Positions 1 to 7,719 of a stretch of 64,000 bases of DNA are shown in pieces. Under the pieces are notes generated by a model that did no database searches, was not told where the DNA came from, and saw only the letters and a program-made list of their open reading frames with translations. Both the position numbers and the translations under genes were made by a program. The stretch comes from JBFLVU01 sp964589625 (GTDB lineage: Bacteria; Acidobacteriota; UBA4820; DSQY01), in the NCBI GenBank assembly GCA_964589625.1, contig CAZPSH010000004.1, positions 80,977 to 144,976 on the forward strand. Reading direction: 5' to 3'. Position 1 is the stretch's first letter. The number at the start of each line of letters is the position of its first letter.

Positions 1-1
1 C

Positions 2-274
2 CATGCCAATCCGGGTTACCGGGGCATCCTGGCCCCCCACCGCATGGAGATGCGGTACCTGACGGAGGACGTCCCCTGCAGCTTGGTTCCCATGAGCAGT
101 CTTGCCCATAAATTTGGAGTGGCGACGCCCGTCATGGACGCCCTGATCGACCTCGCCTCGACCATGCACGCGCGGGATTACCGTGCGGAGGGGTGGACGG
201 TGGAGAGTCTGGGGATCGCCGATTTCGACCTGAAGCGGCTCAGGCTCCTCGCCATCGGGGAGGAGCGATCGTGA
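2..274 (+). CDS. NAD(P) octopine/nopaline-type opine dehydrogenase, C-terminal part (5' cut by window edge)
   Basis: Only the last 90 residues are inside the window; the reading frame is open from base 2, so the gene starts upstream. The segment reads NPGYRGILAPHR, then RYLTEDVPCSLVPMSSLAHK, then GVATPVMDALIDLAS. This matches the C-terminal helical domain of the octopine/nopaline dehydrogenase family, which carries the catalytic His/Asp surface for NAD(P)H-dependent reductive coupling of an amino acid to a 2-oxo acid. The Rossmann domain is not visible, so cofactor and substrate cannot be judged. The stop overlaps the start of the next gene (GTGA), indicating translational coupling with the B12-binding protein. 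Confidence 0.8.
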   Translation, partial: HANPGYRGILAPHRMEMRYLTEDVPCSLVPMSSLAHKFGVATPVMDALIDLASTMHARDYRAEGWTVESLGIADFDLKRLRLLAIGEERS

Positions 275-1920
275 AAACCCGACGCAAACTCGTCTTGGGC
301 GGCGCCATCGGCCAGTGCGTTCATCTCGCCGGCCTTGACCATTTCCTCCGTCTGTGTGAGGAGGAAGGCTGGGAGGCCCTATCCCTCGGCGCGGCCGTCC
401 CTCCAGACGTGCTGCTGGAACGCGTGGCGGCCCTCCGTCCGGCGCTCGCCGCCGTCTCCTTTCGGCTCACCGCACAGGATGCGGATCCCCTTTTCCGGGC
501 CTTGGCGGAGGGCGCCCGGAGCCTGGGGATCCAGGAGGTACGGTGGCTCTTCGGGGGCACACCCCCCGTGGCCGATCTGGCGCGGAGGACGGGCTTCTTC
601 GAGCGAGCCTTCGATGGAAGCGAACCCCCCGACGAAATCCGAGCCTACCTGAGGGGGGAAACCGGCAGATCAGAAGAGAAGGGACACCCCTCCACTCTTC
701 TCGAGCGGATCGAACAGCGTTTCCCGAGGCCCCTTCTGCGCCACCACTACGGAGAGCCGGACCTGGCACGGACCATCGAGGGCGCCAGGAGGATTGCGGA
801 ATCCGGAGTCCTCGACGTGCTCTCCATCGGCCCCGACCAGAACGCCCAGGAGCACTTCTTCCGCCCGTCCGAGATGGACCCGTCTCAGGATGGTGCGGGT
901 GGAGTGCCCCTGCGAAGGGCCGACGACCTTCGGGCTATCCACGCGGCGACCCGGTGCGGCAACTTTCCCCTCCTCCGCTGTTACAGCGGGACGCGGGACC
1001 TGATCCCCTGGGCGGAAATGAGCCTGGAGACGATCCGAAACGCTTGGGCCGCCATCCCCCTGTGCTGGTACAGCGTCATGGACGGGCGGAGCAAGGTCCC
1101 GTTTCCCCAGGCGATTCAGGAGAAGCAGGCCGCCATGCGGTTCTACGCCGGCCAAGGAGTCCCGGTGGAGGTCAATGAATCCCACCAGTGGAGCCTCCGC
1201 GACGCCCACGACTCCCTTGCCGTGGCCGCCGCCTTTCTGGCGGCGTACAACGCCAAGCGCCAGGGCGTGCGCCATTACGTGATCCAGATGATGCACAACA
1301 CGCCGCCCTCCACGAGCCCGGCCATGGACCTAGCCAAGATGCTGGCCAAACTGGACTTGATCTCCCGGCTGGAAGGGTCTGATTTCTCGACTCTCCGTGA
1401 GGTGAGGGCGGGCATCACGAGCCTGCCCGGGGACTTCGGGAAGGCCAAGGGGCACATGGCCGCCTCGGCCGTCCTCTCCATGGCTCTAAAACCCCACATC
1501 CTCCACGTAGTGGGATTCACGGAGGCACGAACGGTTGTGGATGCCGACTCTCTGATCGAGAGCTGCCGCGTGGCACAAGGGGCCGTGGATCTCGCGCTGA
1601 AGGGACTGCCCGACCCAACCGACGATCCAAAGGTCGCCTCCAGGAGAGACCGTCTCGTCTCCGAGGCCGAGGAGATCCTCGCGGCGATTCAGGCGCTCGG
1701 CCACGACCGGTCGGATCCTTGGAGTGACGCGGATGTGCTCACGCGGGCAATCCGCACGGGCGTCCTGGACGCTCCGCATTTCCGCGGGAACCCCCACCTC
1801 AAGGGGACCATCGTGACGGCGTGCGTGGAGGGTGGTTGGGAGGCGATCGATCCCGCCTCCCGCAGGGTCCTCTCCGAACGGGAGCGCCTTCGCTCTCTCG
1901 GAATCCCGGGAGTGGCCTGA
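271..1920 (+). CDS. Cobalamin-binding, glutamate-mutase-like TIM-barrel protein
   Basis: This is 549 aa when begun at the GTG at 271, which has GGGGAGGAG just upstream and overlaps the preceding stop as GTGA. Residues about 5-130 form a B12-binding Rossmann domain: GGAIGQCVHLAG corresponds to the DxHxxG signature with the cobalt-ligand His kept but the preceding Asp replaced by Cys. A Ser (AAVSFRL) and a GG turn (LFGGTPP) follow, as in the family. Residues about 150-480 resemble the barrel of methylaspartate/glutamate mutase epsilon-type subunits (SIGPDQNAQEH, CWYSVMDGRSKVPF, VNESHQWSLRDAHD). That suggests radical rearrangement of an amino acid, but the substrate is unknown. The same polypeptide carries both domains, whereas glutamate mutase splits them. 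The neighbouring opine dehydrogenase and asparagine synthetase suggest a shared pathway (inference). Confidence 0.6.
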   Translation: MKTRRKLVLGGAIGQCVHLAGLDHFLRLCEEEGWEALSLGAAVPPDVLLERVAALRPALAAVSFRLTAQDADPLFRALAEGARSLGIQEVRWLFGGTPPVADLARRTGFFERAFDGSEPPDEIRAYLRGETGRSEEKGHPSTLLERIEQRFPRPLLRHHYGEPDLARTIEGARRIAESGVLDVLSIGPDQNAQEHFFRPSEMDPSQDGAGGVPLRRADDLRAIHAATRCGNFPLLRCYSGTRDLIPWAEMSLETIRNAWAAIPLCWYSVMDGRSKVPFPQAIQEKQAAMRFYAGQGVPVEVNESHQWSLRDAHDSLAVAAAFLAAYNAKRQGVRHYVIQMMHNTPPSTSPAMDLAKMLAKLDLISRLEGSDFSTLREVRAGITSLPGDFGKAKGHMAASAVLSMALKPHILHVVGFTEARTVVDADSLIESCRVAQGAVDLALKGLPDPTDDPKVASRRDRLVSEAEEILAAIQALGHDRSDPWSDADVLTRAIRTGVLDAPHFRGNPHLKGTIVTACVEGGWEAIDPASRRVLSERERLRSLGIPGVA

Positions 1921-1922
1921 CC

Positions 1923-3428
1923 ATGTGCGGCATAGCCGTTTCCTGGGGGGCGGGCGACGACGGCGCGGTCCGGACCATGCTCGACCGGATCCGCCACCGG
2001 GGGCCCGACGGCGAAGGCGTCGCGATCCGCGGGAAGACCTGCCTCGGCCACGTGCGCCTGTCCATTCTTGACCTGAGTGGAGGCGCGCAACCCATGGCCA
2101 ACGAGCGCGGCGACCTGGCCGTCGCCTTCAACGGAGAGATTTACAACCACCTTGCTCTCCGGCGGGCCCTGGAATCTCGCCACACCTTCAGGAGCCGTTC
2201 CGACACGGAGGTCCTCCTGCACCTCTACGAGGAGGAGGGCGAGGACATGCTCCCCCGGCTGGACGGGATGTTTGCGATGGCCCTGGCGGGACCCGGAGGG
2301 CTCCTCCTGGCACGCGACGCGCTGGGGATCAAACCCCTGTACTACGGCCGGCGGAACGGGGTCCTGCTGGCATCCAGCGAACTCAAGGCGTTCCCTCCCA
2401 TGGACGAAATCCACATGCTACCGGCCGGGCACGCCATGCTCCACGGCGGGGAACCCTGGCGTTTCTCGCCTCCCTACCCGCCTCGTCCCCGCATCTCCGA
2501 CGCCCCCCTCGAGGAGATTCTGCGAGACATCCGGAGGCTGTTGGAAAGGGCCGTGGAGAAGCGCCTCATGGCCGACGTCCCCGTGGGGGTGTTTCTTTCA
2601 GGAGGTCTCGACAGCAGCCTCGTGGCCGCGCTCATGCGCCCCCACGTGGTCGAACTCCACTCCTTCACGGCGGGGATGGAAGGGGCCCCGGACCTCGACG
2701 CGGCCAGGCGCGTGGCCGCCCACCTCGGAACCGTCCACCATGAGCTTCGCTACAGTGAGGGAGACGTAGAGGCCGCCCTTCCTGAGGTGATTCGCCACCT
2801 GGAATCCTTCGACGCCCCCCTGGTCCGGTCCGCCCTTCCCATGTACTTCATCTCCAAACTCGCCGCCCGGCACGTCAAGGTGGTTCTCCTGGGGGAGGGG
2901 GCGGACGAGCTTTTCGCGGGATACGAGTACCTGCGCTGGCTCGGAGGCGGAGATATCCTTCGCCGGGAGCTCACCGAAATCACGGTGCGCCTTCAGGACA
3001 CCAACCTCCAGCGCGGCGACCGCATGACCATGGCCCACGGCCTCGAGGGGCGGGTGCCCTTCCTGGACGGGGACTTGGTCCGCTACGTGGCGCGGCTCCC
3101 CGTAAACCTTCTGCAACCGCGGCCGGACCGTCCGGAAAAGTGGCTTCTGAGGGAGGCTTGCCGCGGGATCCTCCCCAATTCCATCCTCCAGCGCAAGAAG
3201 ATGAAATTCTCCGAGGGCGCCGGATCATCGGAGGTGATCGCGCGACTGGCGGGAACCTCCATCCCGCCGGACGAATTCGAGCGGACGAAGGCTGTGGAGC
3301 CGGGCGTCGTTCTAAGATCCCCCGAGGAGCTCTACTCCTATCGCATCTGGCGGGAAGCCTTCGGAAGCCACATCCCCGCCTCTCTGGTAGGTCGGACCCA
3401 GGACCGCACCGCCGCGAAGGCACCATGA
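1923..3428 (+). CDS. asnB: Asparagine synthetase (glutamine-hydrolysing)
   Basis: 501 aa. The start is ATG at 1923, two bases after the previous stop, because MCGIAVSWG places Cys2 as the N-terminal nucleophile of the class II glutaminase domain once Met is removed. Glutaminase landmarks follow: RHRGPDGEG, LSILDLSGGAQPM and FNGEIYNH. The C-terminal ATP-pyrophosphatase domain begins near residue 215 with the PP-loop SGGLDSS at about 225 and the GEGADELFAGY motif. The enzyme uses ATP and glutamine to amidate aspartate or a related carboxylate. At about 500 residues it is shorter than E. coli AsnB and closer to the amidotransferases found in small-molecule clusters, so a substrate other than aspartate is possible. 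It sits in a four-gene coupled operon. Confidence 0.9.
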   Translation: MCGIAVSWGAGDDGAVRTMLDRIRHRGPDGEGVAIRGKTCLGHVRLSILDLSGGAQPMANERGDLAVAFNGEIYNHLALRRALESRHTFRSRSDTEVLLHLYEEEGEDMLPRLDGMFAMALAGPGGLLLARDALGIKPLYYGRRNGVLLASSELKAFPPMDEIHMLPAGHAMLHGGEPWRFSPPYPPRPRISDAPLEEILRDIRRLLERAVEKRLMADVPVGVFLSGGLDSSLVAALMRPHVVELHSFTAGMEGAPDLDAARRVAAHLGTVHHELRYSEGDVEAALPEVIRHLESFDAPLVRSALPMYFISKLAARHVKVVLLGEGADELFAGYEYLRWLGGGDILRRELTEITVRLQDTNLQRGDRMTMAHGLEGRVPFLDGDLVRYVARLPVNLLQPRPDRPEKWLLREACRGILPNSILQRKKMKFSEGAGSSEVIARLAGTSIPPDEFERTKAVEPGVVLRSPEELYSYRIWREAFGSHIPASLVGRTQDRTAAKAP

Positions 3429-4051
3429 GCGCGACGGTCGCCTTTCTGGACACGCTCTTCCACGATGCCCTGGTCCTCTTCGCCATGGTCAACGCCGTGG
3501 GCAACCTTCCGCTCTTCGCTGACCTTACACGCGGTTTGCCCTCCGGCGAGCGCACGGCGTGCCTGAAACGGGGGACGCTGACGGCGGCCGCCATCGTGAT
3601 CGCCTTCGCCCTATTCGGCCACTGGATGCTTACCGACGTCTTCCGGGTGGAGACGGGCGCCTTCCAGATTGCGGGAGGGGTGCTCGTCTTTACGGTGGCC
3701 GCCCGGGGCATGCTCCTTGGGCCGAAGAGCGCCGTACGGTCCAGGAGCTGGGTCTCCGACGACCTGGCTGTCTTTCCCCTCGGATTCCCCTATTTGGCCG
3801 GCCCCGGGACAATCGTCACGACGATTCTGCTCATGCAGGCCCACGGCCCGCTGTCCGCCGCCTTGGCGGCCCTCCTGGTTTACGCGGCCGTGCTTCCCGT
3901 CCTTCACGGAGCACCCCTTCTTGAAAGGGCCGCTGGAAAGGTTTCCGTCCTTGTGGTGGCAAGAATCCTCTACATCTTCATCGCCGCCAAGGCCGTCGCC
4001 TTCATCGTGGACGGGGCCAGGTCCCTCCTGGTTGCAGCGCCCGCGGTCTGA
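3425..4051 (+). CDS. MarC family integral membrane protein
   Basis: 208 aa. ATG at 3425 overlaps the asnB stop by four bases (ATGA). Hydrophobic segments are visible near residues 10-30, 48-66, 76-92, 110-135, 140-160 and 175-200, giving the six-helix pattern of MarC/SNatA proteins. Family signatures include FAMVNAVGNLPLFADLT near the N-terminus and PLGFPYLAGPGTIVTTIL in the middle. Members were once linked to multiple antibiotic resistance; some are described as small neutral amino acid transporters. As the last gene of the opine dehydrogenase/mutase/AsnB set it could export or import the pathway's amino-acid product, which is inference from position only. Confidence 0.85.
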   Translation: MSATVAFLDTLFHDALVLFAMVNAVGNLPLFADLTRGLPSGERTACLKRGTLTAAAIVIAFALFGHWMLTDVFRVETGAFQIAGGVLVFTVAARGMLLGPKSAVRSRSWVSDDLAVFPLGFPYLAGPGTIVTTILLMQAHGPLSAALAALLVYAAVLPVLHGAPLLERAAGKVSVLVVARILYIFIAAKAVAFIVDGARSLLVAAPAV

Positions 4052-4080
4052 GGTCCCTCCAGGGGGGCCATGGACGCGTG

Positions 4081-5061
4081 TTACAGGAACCCACGCTCGC
4101 GCATCCAGTCGTCGTTGAAGATGGTGCTCAGGTAGCGTGAGGCGCCGTCGGGGAAGATCGTGACGATCCGTGCGGGGCGGACGAGGGTGCGGGCCAGCTC
4201 CAGGATGGCCCACAGGGCGGCGCCGCTGGAACCGCCCGCCAGGATGCCCTCTTCGCGGACGAGGCGTCGGGTCGTCAGAAAGGAGTTCCGGTCGCTGACC
4301 TGGATCATTTCGTCGATGACCGAGAAGTCGGCCGTTCCGATGAGGAACTCATCGCCCAGACCTTCGAGGAGGTAAGGTTTCGGCTCCACCCGGCGGCCCG
4401 TGCGGAAGTAGTCGGTGAAGATGGAACCCTCTGGATCCACGGCCACTACACGGATGGAGGGGTCCTTCTCCTTCAGGAATCTGGCGACCCCGCCGATGGT
4501 CCCCCCCGTGCCCATCCCGGCGACGAGGTAGTCGATGCGCCCTTCCATCTGTTCCCAGATTTCCGGCCCCGTGGTGAGGTAGTGGGTCTCGTTGTTTTCC
4601 CGGTTGTTGTGCTGATCGGGGAAGAAACAGCCCGGCGTCTCCTTCGCCAGCCTCGACGTGATGTTGTTGTAGCTGTCCGGGTGTTCGGGAGGCACGGTTG
4701 TGTCCGCGAAGTGGACGTCCACGCCCAGGGCCCTCAGCTGGGCCAATTTTTCCCGACTGATCGTGTCCCGAACCACTACCTTGAGCCGGTATCCCTTCTG
4801 AATGGCCACGAGCGCAAGCCCCAGGGCCGTATTGCCCGAGGAGTTCTCCAGGATGAGCGTCCCTTCGACCAGGCGCCCCTCCCGCTCGGCCTTCTCGATC
4901 ATGTGCCGCGCGATGCGGTCCTTCACGCTCCCCATGGGGTTTAGGAATTCGAGCTTGGCCCACACTTCGGCCTGGAGGCCCTTCGTGATCCGGTTCAGGC
5001 GCACCAGGGGCGTTTCCCCGACGGCCTGAAGCACGTTTTCGTAGCGGCGAAGATCCCTCAT
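4081..5061 (-). CDS. PLP-dependent cystathionine beta-synthase / cysteine synthase family enzyme
   Basis: 326 aa from ATG at 5061, preceded by GAGGGGAG at proper spacing; an upstream in-frame ATG has no ribosome-binding site. VGETPLVRLNRI opens the fold-type II domain, GSVKDR carries the Schiff-base lysine (K47), NSSGNTA is the substrate/PLP loop and MGTGGTIGG is the phosphate-binding loop. VDPEGSIF and PDQHNNRENNETHY are closer to cystathionine beta-synthase than to CysK. The C-terminal CBS regulatory pair and N-terminal heme region of eukaryotic CBS are absent. It condenses serine or O-acetylserine with homocysteine or sulfide; the sequence alone does not settle which. It is convergent with marC, only 29 bp away, and appears to be transcribed alone. 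Confidence 0.85.
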   Translation of the reverse strand: MRDLRRYENVLQAVGETPLVRLNRITKGLQAEVWAKLEFLNPMGSVKDRIARHMIEKAEREGRLVEGTLILENSSGNTALGLALVAIQKGYRLKVVVRDTISREKLAQLRALGVDVHFADTTVPPEHPDSYNNITSRLAKETPGCFFPDQHNNRENNETHYLTTGPEIWEQMEGRIDYLVAGMGTGGTIGGVARFLKEKDPSIRVVAVDPEGSIFTDYFRTGRRVEPKPYLLEGLGDEFLIGTADFSVIDEMIQVSDRNSFLTTRRLVREEGILAGGSSGAALWAILELARTLVRPARIVTIFPDGASRYLSTIFNDDWMRERGFL

Positions 5062-5311
5062 GGACACTCCCCTCGACGACGGGGCAGCCTCTGTCAAGTT
5101 CTCACCTGGCCTTCGGTCCCGAAGCCGCCCCACCGCGTAGTGTACTCCACACGGGTGCCAGCCGCAGGAGTCGGGGCATGCCACCGGAGAAAGCCCACAT
5201 CAGAGGTTTATTGTGCAATGGAGGGCCGAGCGGTCGCGGCCTCGTCAAGGCCGACGGGGGGCTTCCCACCCTTCGAATCCCACCTCAAGACGGATTGTGC
5301 TGATTGCTTGA

Positions 5312-5388
5312 TGGTGCGCTCGGCGGGATTCGAACCCACGACCTTCGGCTCCGGAGGCCGACGCTCTATCCAACTGAGCTACGAGCGC
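5312..5388 (-). tRNA. tRNA-Arg (anticodon CCG)
   Basis: A complete cloverleaf on the minus strand. The acceptor stem is GCGCTCG/CGAGCGC with discriminator A and an encoded CCA. The D arm is GCTC...GAGC, the anticodon stem TCGGC/GCCGA encloses loop CTCCGGA (anticodon CCG), and the T arm is GTGGG-TTCGAAT-CCCGC. It lies three bases downstream of tRNA-His and must be processed from the same transcript. Confidence 0.97.
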
Positions 5389-5391
5389 ACA

Positions 5392-5468
5392 TGGGGTGAG
5401 CGACGGGGGTTGAACCCGCGACAACCGGAGCCACAGTCCGGGGCTCTACCAACTGAGCTACGCTCACC
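5392..5468 (-). tRNA. tRNA-His (anticodon GTG)
   Basis: A minus-strand cloverleaf with acceptor GTGAGCG/CGCTCAC and the extra G at -1 facing C73, the identity element of tRNA-His. CCA is encoded. The anticodon loop CTGTGGC gives GTG. The T arm is GCGGG-TTCAACC-CCCGT. It is the first gene of a two-tRNA transcript with tRNA-Arg. Confidence 0.97.
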
Positions 5469-5473
5469 ACCGA

Positions 5474-5491
5474 GCGGAACGCCCGTTCCGC
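5474..5491 (-). other. Inverted repeat in the predicted 5' leader of the tRNA-His/Arg transcript
   Basis: GCGGAAC-4 nt-GTTCCGC is a perfect 7-bp hairpin between the predicted transcription start (near 5491) and tRNA-His (5' end 5468). No T-run follows, so it is unlikely to be an intrinsic terminator for the DUF4388 gene that ends at 5552. A leader or processing hairpin is the simplest reading. Confidence 0.4.
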
Positions 5492-5497
5492 CGGGAC

Positions 5498-5526
5498 ACC
5501 TTACACCGGGGCCGGGAGTCGGTCAA
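5498..5526 (-). promoter_or_regulatory. Sigma70-type promoter of the tRNA-His/tRNA-Arg operon
   Basis: Reading on the minus strand: -35 TTGACC, 17-nt spacer, -10 TAAGGT. Predicted initiation is about 20 bases before tRNA-His. The same layout appears before tRNA-Ser and ompW. Confidence 0.6.
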
Positions 5527-5551
5527 GGCCTCGGGGGGCGCCGCGACCCCC

Positions 5552-6397
5552 TCAACCGAGGTCCGCCAGATCCTTTAGAGTGACGTCCAGCTCGGGCAGT
5601 TCCACCGAGGCCCCGTCGGGGTTCTGGCTCGCCGGCTCCAGGCGGACCATGTCCAGGAGAAGAAGGACCCACAGGAACTTCAGAAGGGCGAACTGGGACC
5701 GTCCGGCTTCGCGGAAAACCTCCTCCACGGACCGGGGTGTGAGAAGGGAGAGGATCAGGGCTCTCTCGGACTGCCCCAGATCGAAGGCGTCCAGAACCTC
5801 CTCCTCGGGCACCGACAGCATCACGGCTCGGTTCATCTCCCGAAAGGCCAGCAAGGGCCGCACCGTGTGGTCCATCTTCAAGACGCCGAGGCGAAGGAGC
5901 TCGGGGGTCCTCAAGTTGAGGGTGATCATCTCCTCTCCGGCATCCTCTCCCTGAATGAAGGCGCAGTCTCCGTCCGGCAGGGAGAACAGGGAGAAGACGA
6001 TGTCCTTGACCTGCTCCTTGACCGACCAGACGAGCTGGTCCGGAGTGATGAGGCCCCGCTCCACCAGGACCGTCCCGAACCGTTTGCCGGGGGTGACGGC
6101 GTCGGATGCGGCATAAAAGTCGGGAACGGTCAGGATTCCGCGCCGGATCAGCATCTCCCCCAGGCGATCGTTCCGGTCGGTCGATCCGGCGAAAACCACC
6201 CGGCCTTCTTGGAGGAAGACCTTCTTTCGGATTCCGCCGGCGCCCACCTCGAGGGCCCCCGTGGCCCGCTCCTTGAAGTGCCGGGCGAGCAGGAGGGGAA
6301 AGCCGCCGTCGTGGCAGTCGTGGCTCAGGGCCGCCTCCCGGGGCCCCAGGGGCCCCTTGGTGCGCCGTTCCGCTGGGGATATAGTACCGCCAGACAC
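5552..6397 (-). CDS. DUF4388 (PATAN-type) domain protein
   Basis: The conserved part begins around GGFPLLLARHFKERATGALE and continues with KKVFLQEGRVVFAGSTD, the hallmark of DUF4388. DUF4388 proteins are common in Acidobacteriota and Myxococcota, often near signalling proteins. RLGEMLIRRGIL and KRFGTVLVERGLITPDQL follow, resembling the paired GspE-N-like repeats often found with it. The C-terminal region contains a leucine-rich hydrophobic stretch (FLWVLLLLDMV). No catalytic motif is seen; a protein-interaction or regulatory role is inferred. The start is uncertain. GTG 6397 is the nearest conventional codon, but has no ribosome-binding site and overlaps the HIT promoter. CTG 6328 has GGGAGG five bases upstream and fits the domain boundary better. 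ATG 6454 would overlap the HIT gene. Confidence 0.75.
   Translation of the reverse strand: MSGGTISPAERRTKGPLGPREAALSHDCHDGGFPLLLARHFKERATGALEVGAGGIRKKVFLQEGRVVFAGSTDRNDRLGEMLIRRGILTVPDFYAASDAVTPGKRFGTVLVERGLITPDQLVWSVKEQVKDIVFSLFSLPDGDCAFIQGEDAGEEMITLNLRTPELLRLGVLKMDHTVRPLLAFREMNRAVMLSVPEEEVLDAFDLGQSERALILSLLTPRSVEEVFREAGRSQFALLKFLWVLLLLDMVRLEPASQNPDGASVELPELDVTLKDLADLG
6357..6385 (+). promoter_or_regulatory. Promoter of the HIT hydrolase gene
   Basis: -35 TTGGTG, 17-nt spacer, -10 TATAGT, with the ATG 24 bases after the -10. The overlapping minus-strand hexamer TACTAT (6381-6386) could serve the divergent DUF4388 gene. Confidence 0.5.
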
Positions 6398-6408
6398 GGA
6401 GGGAAGCC

Positions 6409-6753
6409 ATGTCCGACTGCCTCTTTTGCCAGATCGCCTCGGGCGAGATTCCAAGCCGGAAGGTCTACGCCGACGATGAACTCTTCGCCTTCGAGGACAT
6501 TCACCCCCAGGCCCCCGTCCATATCCTGGTCATTCCCCGCAAGCATCTGGCCACGCTGAACGACCTGTCCGACGAGGACGCCCCGCTAATGGGCCGGCTT
6601 CTCCTGCAGTGCTCCCGCATCGCCCGGGAACGGGGTCTCGACGCCAAGGGCTTCCGGGTCAACGCCAACTGCCTCGAATCGGCTGGGCAGTCGGTCTTTC
6701 ACGTCCACTTTCACCTCCTGGGCGGACGCCCGTTCGGCTGGCCGCCGGGGTAG
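6409..6753 (+). CDS. HIT-family (HINT-like) nucleotide hydrolase
   Basis: 114 aa, the usual length of a bacterial HINT protein. CLFCQIASGEIPS at the N-terminus includes the zinc-binding CxxC. EDIHPQAPVHILVIPRKH forms the nucleotide pocket and HVHFH is the histidine triad, with the middle His acting as nucleophile. The C-terminal LLGGRPFGWPPG is typical. Such enzymes hydrolyse purine phosphoramidates and AMP-lysine-type adducts in the cytoplasm. AGGGAAG precedes the ATG by a few bases. Confidence 0.93.
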   Translation: MSDCLFCQIASGEIPSRKVYADDELFAFEDIHPQAPVHILVIPRKHLATLNDLSDEDAPLMGRLLLQCSRIARERGLDAKGFRVNANCLESAGQSVFHVHFHLLGGRPFGWPPG

Positions 6754-6940
6754 AACCCCAATCCGGGGCCTGAAAGGGGGGAGCACCCCCGAACCGGGGA
6801 CTTCGAAAGGCCGAACCCGAGGCTTCAGAATGCGGTGGGCGCCCTGCAAGACCGTTCCTCTTGGCGGCCATCCCCTCCCTTCTCTCCCCGATGCCGTTCC
6901 ATCTCCCTCCCGCGGTTTTCCCCTGCCCTGGCGGACCTTG

Positions 6941-6949
6941 TGGTATCTT
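6941..6949 (+). promoter_or_regulatory. Possible extended -10 promoter upstream of the MBL-fold gene
   Basis: TGG followed by TATCTT gives an extended -10 (TGnTAtctT) about 80 bases before the ATG at 7030; no good -35 is present. The 276-bp gap 6754-7029 otherwise shows only short GC-rich inverted repeats without T-runs. Confidence 0.3.
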
Positions 6950-7029
6950 GGAGATGTCCGGACCCAGCTGGCCCGCGGGCCGAATAGGCAGGCTCCGCAG
7001 GACGTTTCGGTATCTGGACGGAGGTCACT

Positions 7030-7683
7030 ATGGCCGAAGGGCTCCGGGTGGAAACATTCGAGGTGGGACCGCTGGAGAACAACGCCTACCTCGTCGTGTG
7101 CGACCGGTCCAAGGAGGCGGTCCTGGTGGACCCGGCCATGGGTAGCGAGGGCATCGCGGACCGGATCGAGGAACTCGGGGTGCGGCTCACGGCCGTGCTC
7201 AACACCCACGGCCACTTCGACCACATCTTTCACAACGCCTTGTTTTCCGAGAGATTCGGAGCAAAGGTCCTGATTCACGAGGAGGACCTTGAGCTCCTCA
7301 GGTGCGTGGATCGTCACGCGGCCCTATTCGGGTTCCGAGCCCATCCGGGGCCGGAACCCTCCGGGTTCCTGAAGCCGGGAGAGTCCATCCGGGTGGGCGA
7401 TCACAGCCTCCGGGTGGTTCACACTCCGGGGCATTCGCCGGGCGGCGTGTGCTTCGTGGGGACCGGCTTCGTTCTGGTGGGAGACACGCTCTTCGCCCAG
7501 TCCATCGGGCGCACGGACCTTCCGGGAGGAGACTACGACACGCTCGTGCACTCCATCCGGACAGAGCTCTACACCCTGCCGAACGCCACCGAGGTGTTGC
7601 CGGGCCACGGACCGTCCACGCTGATCGGCTTCGAAAAGCGGCACAACCCCTTCGTCAAGGGGTTGACGTCGCACGCCGACTGA
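7030..7683 (+). CDS. Metallo-beta-lactamase-fold hydrolase (glyoxalase II-like)
   Basis: 217 aa. Metal ligands are visible as THGHFDH (HxHxDH), HTPGHSPGG (third His), GDTLF (bridging Asp) and PGHG near the C-terminus, the complete dinuclear set of the glyoxalase-II-like subgroup. The N-terminus (ENNAYLV, LVDPA) matches small YcbL-type proteins that lack the C-terminal substrate domain of true glyoxalase II. Likely activity is thioester or sulfur-adduct hydrolysis in the cytoplasm; the substrate cannot be named. GGAGG sits five bases before the ATG. Confidence 0.9.
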   Translation: MAEGLRVETFEVGPLENNAYLVVCDRSKEAVLVDPAMGSEGIADRIEELGVRLTAVLNTHGHFDHIFHNALFSERFGAKVLIHEEDLELLRCVDRHAALFGFRAHPGPEPSGFLKPGESIRVGDHSLRVVHTPGHSPGGVCFVGTGFVLVGDTLFAQSIGRTDLPGGDYDTLVHSIRTELYTLPNATEVLPGHGPSTLIGFEKRHNPFVKGLTSHAD

Positions 7684-7719
7684 CGCAGGCGCCCCCGAAG
7701 CAGGCCGGGGGCGGCCCCG

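Noticed and set aside
7688..7712. GC-rich inverted repeat between the MBL-fold and radical SAM genes
   Set aside because: No T-run follows on either strand and arms are short and C/G only, as expected by chance at this GC content.
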